64,000 nucleotides of DNA from Brachypodium distachyon (lineage: Eukaryota > Streptophyta > Magnoliopsida > Poales > Poaceae): contig NC_016133.3 of the NCBI RefSeq assembly GCF_000005505.3, positions 33,566,737-33,630,736 on the forward strand. The letters are read 5' to 3'. Position 1 is the first letter of the stretch, and every line of letters starts with the position of its first letter. The position numbers were made by a program, and so were the translations under genes. Of this stretch, positions 56,324 to 64,000 are shown piece after piece. The notes beneath the pieces were generated by a model, which saw only the letters and a list, made by a program, of their open reading frames with translations, was not told where the DNA came from and ran no database searches.

Positions 56324-59300
56324 ATGGCTGTGGCCAGTATGCAGGCCGGTAAGCCGCTGAGGCTGAAGGATCTCCTCGCGCTGGACTGCGACTCGTGCAG
56401 CGCCGCGGGCTTCCGCTGCTACCCGCGCCGTCTCTGCGTCGCCCCGCCGGCGGCGCCGGCGCCAATGCGGCCTCTCTTCGAGCGATCGCCCTCCCGGCTG
56501 CGGCGGCGCCCCGTGCTGCTGCTGTCCCACCTCTCGCGCCGGCTCAGGAGCGGCTTCACGATCAGCTGGAGGCGCCGCTACGACGAGGAGGAGCCCGGAG
56601 CAGAGGCGCCGGCGCCCGTAGCCACCGTGAGCGGCAACGGCTGCTACAACAACACCAGCAGCTCCGACTCGGAGACGTCGTCGTCGTCGGCCGAGAGGAA
56701 ATGTTCCGAGTCCGAAGACTTCTCCTCGGCCAGCTCGACGGAGAGCCCGCACGCCGGCGTGGTGGCAACCACCGGAGACAAGCACGAGGTAATTAATTTT
56801 GCGAGTACTCAGTGATTAATGGTGGTTCAACAATTGGTCGTTAATTCAGTTGGGGTCGCCGGCCGGCCGGCCTTAATTACTTGGTTCGATTTTCCCTCCT
56901 TGCTTAGTTCGTTGCGTCATTCGCGTAAGCTCTGGATTGCCATGAAACGCGGGAGGATAACCCGGACCACCCTACGTATTCAATTTCACAAAACCAAAGC
57001 ACGTTGGCAGTATCCGCTATTACTGGCTACGTTCCGAGCTTTTGGACTCGCGTATGCATGCATGTACGCACGTATGAGTATCCAATGGAAGCTACTCCTG
57101 CGTTGATATGCGTAGGCCTCGACGTTGGTACACTGGTACTGTAGTATTCGTGCAGAAGCAGAGTAGTACTGTACAACCGGTGCTTCTCCAATTGCGACGA
57201 GTGATCGATGAGAAAGGAACGGTCTAGATCGTACAGTAACCAGCTAAATTTATGGCCTAGCTTGATTGTTTATCCTACCGTTGGCTTTTCTCCTATAGTA
57301 CATGCATGATGGACTTGTTGTGGATCAGTACATAGGAGCAGCAGTGGAGCAAGTTTGTGGTAGTACAGTCACTTAATTACACGAATTGGGATGAGTACAT
57401 TTGGGGCCTAAAATTATGCAGATGCGACGGGGTTGGGACATGGGAGTCATACGATTTTTACCTTGGCATCAAAACAGTTATGTGTGGTACCGCCACCACC
57501 CACCAGTGCACCTTTTCTCAAGACAAAGATATCCTTCACTGGTTTGGTCGTCTCAACTCTCAAGTACTGTTAGGTTGGCGAAAAATGCATGAAACGGTAG
57601 GCACTCCAGGTCCGTACGTGTTTCGAGAGCTCGCTCGCCCTGTCCGGCCTGTTATTCCTGTTTACTCGCCCTGCATGCCGGAGGTACCAGCAGTCGCGTG
57701 CCTTCGTAGGGTACGTACGTACGTAGCTGTGGTCACGGCGGGGGTCGGCAGCAGTGGTTGCAGAGCATAAATGTAGGAGGCCGAGGCGCGTAGTTAGTGC
57801 GGCTTGTCGGGAAGCGATCGAGTGAGCCCCCGGAGGGGAAAAAGGCCACTACAGTATTGTAGCTTCGGCTCGGACCGAGGGATGTTAGCCAGCGTGCACG
57901 TACTGCTCCGGCCTATCTCCTCTTTCCTCTTGCATTATTTAGCTGCACGCGCCTGTGGTGCGTACGTGCGTGTACCAACCACGTAGTAGTACAGTTTTAT
58001 CGAGCCCTTCCCTTGGCTTGTCGTCGTGCGCAGTCTTTGGCATGTGCCGCGACCACATGGTTCAATGGCCGAATTAACTAGCAAGTGAGGCGCCGCGTGA
58101 GTCGATATGGTACTGTGTTTTTGCTTACGTTTCGTCTGCTCGGGTAAATGTTGAGATCGCCACCGGGGAAGCCGGACGCGCGCGTCGTTTTCGGCACGCT
58201 GCGTCAATGGTCCGTACGTCCCGGCCCCCCTCGATCTGGCCTTACCTGATGAATACGACCATCGCCACGTGACACCTTAATTAGCTTAACACTGGCCAGA
58301 TAATTACGCATGAATGAAGTGATAGTGTACTAACCAACTGGCCGCGCTGGGGTGCGATATTGCAGGGGATGAAGAGGCGATCCAAGGGGGTCGGGTTCGG
58401 CTCGGAGGCGGACGACAAGGAGCAGCTCAGCCCGGTGGCCGTCATGGACTTCCCGTTCGACGACGCCGTGGAGGAAGAAGGGAGCGACGACGCCGGCAGC
58501 AGCGGGAGCTGGCCTTGTTTCAGCGACAGCCTCGCGCAGCTCCACCAGAGTAAGTCACGTTAAACCACAAGGGGATTAATTAGCCAAGCGGGGTCAACTC
58601 GGTTTCTGTCTTTTTGTTCGGACACCACGCGCACGACACGGACAATACAAAAAGCTCGCCGGATTCCGGATCATTGTACTGCTCATGTGCCCGTCCGGGC
58701 GGAAAAAGGCAAAAGGGGCGGATCGATTAAAGATCCGATAGACGGGACCCGCGGGGTCAGCATCTGTCGGGCAAAGGCAACCAAGGAGTAGTAATTTCCG
58801 GTTTAGAATTGACCGTACTTTGACTCTTGCCATTATTGACGATCGAATCGATTATTGACCAACTCGTTTGATCGTTTCCCTTTGCCGTGGAGCAGGGCGA
58901 AACATACGGCTGCAGTACAAGATCCGACGGCTCGGGGCCATCGCCGAGCTCGGCGCCGCCGCGGATCTTGACGCGCGCTTCGCCGCATCGGACGACGACA
59001 CTGTTAACCTCGGCAGCGTCGACCCGACACAACAGCGCCGGTGCTGCTCCGACGACGTGGCGACAGCCGCACCAGCACCACCATGTTGCCGTAGCGTCAA
59101 CGAATGCAAAGACCAGGACGAGCTGCACAGCCTCCTCGAGCTACTAACGGGCACCGTCTCGGTTGCCTGCGGCGTGGACAGCGTCTCCGAGCGGCTCCTC
59201 CTCGACTTGTTCGCCGAGACAAGGAAGCCGCCTAGCACGTCGAACAACGACGACGAAGCTGCGGTGAGACTAGCCAAGAGCTGGCTGGAAGGCACGGGGG

Positions 59301-59482
59301 CCAGGTGGGGCCTGAAGGAGGCGCTGTGCCGCCGGGAGGACCTCGTGGCGGAGATGGAGGGGTGGTCGGCGCGCGTCGACGGCGATGAGAGAGAGGGACG
59401 CGAGGTGGGCGTGGTGGTCGCCGGCTTCCTGGTTGACGAGCTGGTGCTTGAGCTGGTCAGGGATCTGCGGCTGCTCGTGTAG
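56324..59482 (+). CDS. DUF4378/TRM-like protein, three exons
   Basis: Exons 56324-56788, 58366-58549 and 58896-59482 join with consistent phases (0 and 1) and standard GT/AG borders to give 411 residues. The N-terminus has KPLRLKDLLALDCDSCSAAG FRCYPR (10-35), a signature seen in grass members. Ser-rich and Arg-rich stretches follow. Exon 2 carries KRRSKGVGFG and DKEQLSPVAVMDFPF (172-186), like the QLSPVSVLDFPF motif of TRM27/28-type proteins. Exon 3 begins RNIRLQYKIRRLGAIAELG and ends in a DUF4378-like helix (VVVAGFLVDELVLELVRDLR). TRM proteins bind TON1/PP2A complexes on cortical microtubules; whether this divergent member does so is inference. Intron 1 is 1577 bases, intron 2 is 346. A second start at M6 is possible. 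Confidence 0.82.
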
Positions 59483-60700
59483 GGTTAATTATGTTGAAGG
59501 GAGGTCTTAAGCATGTTAATTACGTTTTCGGTGCCAACGTGAGTGTAAACATGCCAGGAAGAAAGGAAACTCGCTTAGGTTAGATATGGTTCAAGTACAT
59601 TTTGGGCGCTGTAAATGGAAAAAAGTTGCTTTAATCGTTTTTTAGGCGAAGTAGCTTTAACTCTTTGGTGTGATCATGCAAGAGCCCATCCATCTACGGT
59701 TAAGCCCTATTGCAAGTCTGGCCCACTGAAATGGAGGTAAGCACAGCCCATTATCTATGCTGTTTGATCCACTATCCATATCCGGCCTACTCAATCACAG
59801 ATAATGATATATTTTTTCCTAACAAAAGTTAGTGATTTCTTCTCTACAAGTCATATGGATCGAAAGAAGTAAAAAAAGTAGTAATAGTTTATTTTCTATC
59901 AACAACAAAATAATAGTAATTTCTTACTCCCATTTTCAGTTTGTGATTTCTTTCTAGGTTCCTCTAACAAACTTGATTGTTTGACTTGAAAAAGCATATC
60001 TAGTTATGGTGAAATTTTAGAAGAATTTTGTATTCCAGTTCTTGATTTTCCTCCTAAAGAGCTAGTTTGGTTTGTAGAATTGTAATATGCTTATGAATTT
60101 TTTTTATTGGGCATTTGCATTGAACTCTATCTATATTGTGTTCGGGCTGGCCATTTAGATGTTTTTATTTGGGGAAAAAGTCGGTTCTAGACCCTAACTT
60201 TATTGGCAAAGTTTGGGTTGAACCCTAATCTCCCAATCCTTGAAATTCAGACCCAACTTATTAATCCTGATCAATCTCCACCCGTAGTTATTAAAATCAT
60301 GATTGCTGATATGGCCGGAGTGCAGTCTCATGTGGGGATGCTGGGACTTGCCTTCGGTTTGCAGTTAAGTCCTCCTCCCCATCTTCCTTCTAGTTTGGTT
60401 TTTCAAGTCTATTTTTCCTAGCAATAAAGCTCCCAAGCTTTGTCCAATTTCAGTACGTGCTCCTTTGCGATGAGCTCTAGACTGCTCGACCGGACCAAGG
60501 GCTTGTTCCGCTGTTCAACATGGCACGCAATATCGTCATTAGGGTGCTCAACACCAAAGTTTGCCCCGAATTAATGCAAGAACTTTATTGATGGATTTTT
60601 CTATAAACTTTATCTTTTTACGACGACTTTGTGATTGATGTTAATAAGCATTAGAAAGATTTTTTTTGTTGCTTATTCTTGTACTTTGCGACCAAGTCCC
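59483..60700. other. Intergenic DNA, no gene
   Basis: AT-rich, with no supported coding region. The 3' untranslated region of the DUF4378 gene probably occupies the first few hundred bases. Confidence 0.4.
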
Positions 60701-60990
60701 GGAAAAGATTGATCATCTCTGCTCTTGGGTTGTGTCTTCGCAAGATTGATTTGGTGGAAGATGCTTCAAGGTTGGGGCATGGCTGATTGGTTCCCGACAG
60801 AAGATGCGATCATCGTCAGTTGGTGGGAAGACCTGCCGGTTTGGGGTAAGCTGCATAAATTTTCTGGCCTTTGCCATTACCTTGTGTGTTGGTCAATTTG
60901 GAAACACCGGAATAGAGTGGTCTTCGATGATGACTCACCTTCTGTTGATGTTGTCCTCTGACATGATTCCGGCAGAAGGAAGTGCTTCGT
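60700..60990 (+). pseudogene. LINE remnant, zf-RVT-like C-terminal fragment
   Basis: The plus strand reads CVFARLIWWKMLQGWGMADW, then WFPTEDAIIVSWWEDLPVWG and LVCWSIWKHRNRVVFDDDSP. The W-rich spacing and the WSIWKHRNRVVFD block are characteristic of the zinc-binding C-terminal region (zf-RVT) of non-LTR retrotransposon proteins in grasses. No RT or endonuclease domain remains. The fragment is a 5'-truncated or decayed LINE. Confidence 0.7.
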
Positions 60991-63680
60991 CAAGCTAACA
61001 TATTTTGGTGATTTTTTTTTGCATTCCTTATGCGTGGGTGAGATGAGTGAAGAGACTCTACCTAATTTGGGTGCATTAAACTTATGTTTTTTAATGGATG
61101 ATACGCTTGCTTCAGTGTATATTCTAGAAACGAAAAGTACCATGGAACATTGTCCTGGCATCATATTTATGCATTTTTCATATTCATACTTAGAAGTAAT
61201 AAACACCATTCTTAGTATCCTTGAGCTTCATCTGCACTTAGTAGAAAGACCAGGAACTAACTGCTGTAGAAAAAAGAAAGGACCTGGTACTCTCTAAACC
61301 CTGCGACACTCGGTGCATTCTGCTATTTGTCGTCACACGAACCTCAAAATCCAGATCAAGTTTCTCACCAATCACAAGTTCATTGCACAGTAGAAAGGAG
61401 GCCGGCCAGAAAAGACGGAAGCACGTGTATGACTTATCTGTACGTGCGGCCGGCCTAACCCCATTTAGCTCACCCCCAACACAGCACACCCGCCAGTCCA
61501 CCTTTAATTTCGCTCGCACTGAAAATCACAAGCGCGGTCCATCCTTCGCCTTATTTGCTTCATGCGTGAACATGGCCGTGGTCTCATGGAGTATGGCGCC
61601 GTCAGTGTCAAGGAATGAAGCGTGCACGAGCACAAGATACGTACGCTGACCACGGGATTCCATTATCGATCACAGCGCACTTTTCTCCCATCCAGAAAAT
61701 CCAAAAGCCTTGGCTCGACATGCATGCAATGCATGCGCGCGTCACGGAAAGCCTGGGAGATTTGGGCGTGGCTCGGCCGGCCGTGTCGTCGTGCCGGTGT
61801 CCGTTGGGAGTGCGTGCCTGCTCCTCCATGTCCCATGCCGCCGCGCGCCCGGCCGTGCGTGCGAGTGCGCGAGGTGGACGCCGCCCCTGGATCGATCGAC
61901 CGGGGCCGGCCGCGGCCGGTGGTGGCCCACGCAGCGGTAGCTACCGACGTGGCGAGCGGCGAGAGCCGCGCCGTGATAGGAGGCGCCACCTGCCCATTTG
62001 CTACTGGTGCTGATGAAAAAACTTAGCCAGTGCGTGCACGCGTCCTAAGATTGTCAATTTAACTATCAAAATATAATTTCATAAAAAATATGTAATCAAA
62101 TGAATTTTTTAATGATATATTTTGTTTTACTAATTAAATTTGAAATCTTATGATGCCTGCGCGTCTGGTATAATGAGAAAGAGGGAGGGAGCAGTAGTCA
62201 CGACGATTGACGGACGCCCTTGTCCGCCACGCACGGAGTGGGCGAGTTCGCGTGGCTGGACGCGTGCCCGGCCGCGCGCGCGGGCAGCAGGCAGGCCATG
62301 CGAATCTGCCGCTACCGGTGCGCCGTCATTTCTTCGATGTCACGGCGTGGGTCTTGTCAGACGAAAACGAGATGAATTCTTGGACCGTGCGTGCAGCAGT
62401 GGCTCGATAGCCGGATACCGATCAGTTTCCGTCGGTCGACCCGGTTGTTGCTCGTTATTCGCAGCTCCCGATTGTTTCTCAAGTCGGTTGTGGGATTCGT
62501 GTGGCTTCGTGCCGTGGTGTGTGGACCAGTCGACCGGACAACATGTGAGCGCGCCAGCCAACAACAACACGCCGAAAGCGGCTTCGATCTTGTGGACAAG
62601 GAGGCGCTGCCGGCTACGTACTTTGTGTGACGGTCGATCGAGCCGTTGGGGATGTGAGGCCACTAACTTTTCCTTCCCATGCGACACAACGTGTGCGGGG
62701 TTCCACTGTCCACAGGGAATAACGGATCAAAGCCAGCTCACTAAGCTAGCTTTTTTTTTCGAAAAGGAAAAACGATCCCGGCCTCTGAATTGATGCACAC
62801 AGCCATCAGAAATGCTCGCCTGAAATTGATTTTAGATCCATCAATGCGCAAATGTAAGGAGAAGCCGCGTGGTCCTTGCCTCCACTCCATGGTTCCATAG
62901 TTGTATGGGCACAAAAGACAGCACCGATATTCACCAAACGAAGCTGTTTATAATTTGCTAGTAATATTCTTGGGGATCGATCGTGGCATTTCTGAACAGA
63001 TAAAACCAGCACGTAACTTTTTCTCTGCCCCAAGTTCAGGCACAATGACGTTTTGGGTGACATGGAATCACGTTACGTGATTGAGAAGCGCCTGTGGGCC
63101 TTGCGGCGCACTCCGACGCACTTGCAGGAACAACCAATTGAACGTCTATGCTTTGTTGAATCTGATTTGTTTCATGGCTCTCTGCCTCCGCCGCGCGCGC
63201 GTCTCTCCGCCTCTTGATTTTTGCACTTTTTTTTGGTTATTTCTCAGAATCATTGCATTCCACACATAATAGACATACCGAGTACCATGGTACATCCATA
63301 CAACACGATCAATGCAAGCGTTCAGCTTGTTACCGGGTCATGTTTTCTCTGACATCAAACAATTGATTGTATAAACAACCTGCAAAAACAAAGCAAGACG
63401 TGGCAAGTTGTTATGCTGGACCCATAACGTAACGTACTCGCATCTTTTCCCGTCACTGGCCTTTTTCTTTGTTAGCCAGGAGTTCAGACTGTTCAATGCG
63501 GAGCACTTAGCACATGACAGCACACATCTGCTGCAGCTTCCTCTCGTGCCAACAAAGCGTCCACCGAAGCCCTATCCCAGTTCCCCGCCGTGCTTCCCTT
63601 CCCTTTCTCACATCACAGCCAACTCCACTTCCATGGATGATGATGGGCCCTTCAACTTCATCTTTACTAGAGTAGCTCTC
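60991..63680. other. Intergenic DNA and upstream region of the terminal gene
   Basis: No supported gene. Open frames at 61615-62030 and 62140-62793 are GC-driven and without domains. A small AT-rich repeat lies at 62046-62150. TGGGCCC at 63653, near the terminal gene, could be a TCP-type promoter site. Confidence 0.4.
62046..62150. repeat. Small AT-rich inverted-repeat element
   Basis: TAAGATTGTCAATTT at the left end and AAATTTGAAATCTTA at the right end form imperfect inverted termini of 15 bases. The interior is almost purely AT. About 105 bp; possibly a MITE. Confidence 0.4.
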
Positions 63681-63682
63681 TC

Positions 63683-63690
63683 TATATAAA
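63683..63690 (+). promoter_or_regulatory. TATA box of the terminal gene
   Basis: TATATAAA in a CTCTCTCTATATAAACAACC context, about 190 bases before the ATG at 63876. Transcription would start near 63715, leaving a leader of about 160 bases that contains AGAGC repeats. Confidence 0.65.
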
Positions 63691-63875
63691 CAACCCCCTC
63701 TACCTCCTAGCTTACGAACCCCAGTACTCCACACATACAAAGCAAAGCAGAGCAGAGCAGAGCAAAGCCAAGAACCCACCGCATCTGTCTCGCCTCGTCA
63801 TCGCCGTCCATTGATTTCATTTGCTGCAACCACGCCGCGCGCTACGTGACCGTAGAGCTAGACAGCGAACCAGTG

Positions 63876-64000
63876 ATGGCGGGGGAGCGGCAGCGGCGGC
63901 GGACGGGGCTGGTGGCTGCGGCGGACGCGGCCTCGTGGTGCTTCGCGCTGTCGGTGGTGGCGCTGCTGCTGGTGAGCTCGCTCGGCGCCGGCGCCGGCGA
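63876..64000 (+). CDS. Unidentified protein, N-terminal 41 residues
   Basis: The ATG at 63876 follows a clear TATA box and leader. The visible protein starts MAGERQRRRTGL, a basic cytosolic-type segment. A hydrophobic stretch of about 22 residues follows (SWCFALSVVALLLVSSLGAG), fitting a signal anchor or signal peptide with positive-inside orientation. The codon use is strongly GC-rich, as in other grass genes here. The window ends before any domain, so function and family cannot be given; many secretory or membrane proteins begin this way. Confidence 0.6.
   Translation, partial: MAGERQRRRTGLVAAADAASWCFALSVVALLLVSSLGAGAG

Noticed and set aside
62140..62793. 217-codon plus-strand frame
   Set aside because: No recognisable motif. 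It starts in an AT-rich repeat and ends in a T-rich tract.

Overview
The window is nuclear DNA of a grass (Poaceae). It shows GC-rich coding exons in AT-rich surroundings, Stowaway-type MITEs with TA target duplications, nested LTR retrotransposons with grass-type primer-binding sites, and plant genes (chloroplast arogenate/prephenate dehydratase, a DREB-like AP2/ERF factor, a DUF4378 protein). The species cannot be fixed from sequence alone.

Layout. 1-6.9 kb is intergenic, with a MITE fragment, a complete MITE, a decayed gene-like fragment and a GTAC-rich degenerate repeat. 6.9-8.1 kb holds an intact single-exon dehydratase gene on the minus strand. 9.17-17.10 kb is an old, decayed Ty1-copia element (minus) whose reverse transcriptase is split at its catalytic YVDD motif by a 1.04 kb solo LTR of a gypsy family. 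18.1-20.5 kb is a possible hAT-like non-autonomous element holding a 1.27 kb solo LTR of SIRE/Maximus type. 20.90-44.11 kb is a Ty3-gypsy element on the minus strand with perfect 5 bp target duplications. It has lost its reverse transcriptase, RNase H and the front of its integrase. It carries a multi-exon gene on the opposite strand. A second gypsy element (plus strand, 23.65-35.95 kb) has inserted into an exon of that antisense gene. This inner element keeps recognisable gag, protease, RT, RNase H and integrase, all decayed, and carries its own spliced antisense gene. 44.1-51.5 kb is repeat-rich intergenic DNA with a MITE, a probable Helitron end, minisatellites and a fragment of a phytosulfokine-receptor-like LRR gene. 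51.57-52.18 kb is an intact DREB-type ERF gene (plus). 56.3-59.5 kb is a three-exon DUF4378/TRM-like gene (plus). 60.7-61.0 kb is a LINE remnant. The window ends in the first 125 coding bases of another gene with a clear TATA box.

The cellular genes (dehydratase, ERF, DUF4378 protein, terminal gene) are independent single genes and show no functional linkage. The most informative part is the nested retrotransposon block. Target duplications and LTR ends give the insertion order, the inner LTR pair is strikingly unequal, and both gypsy elements carry internal antisense spliced genes with TATA-like boxes.
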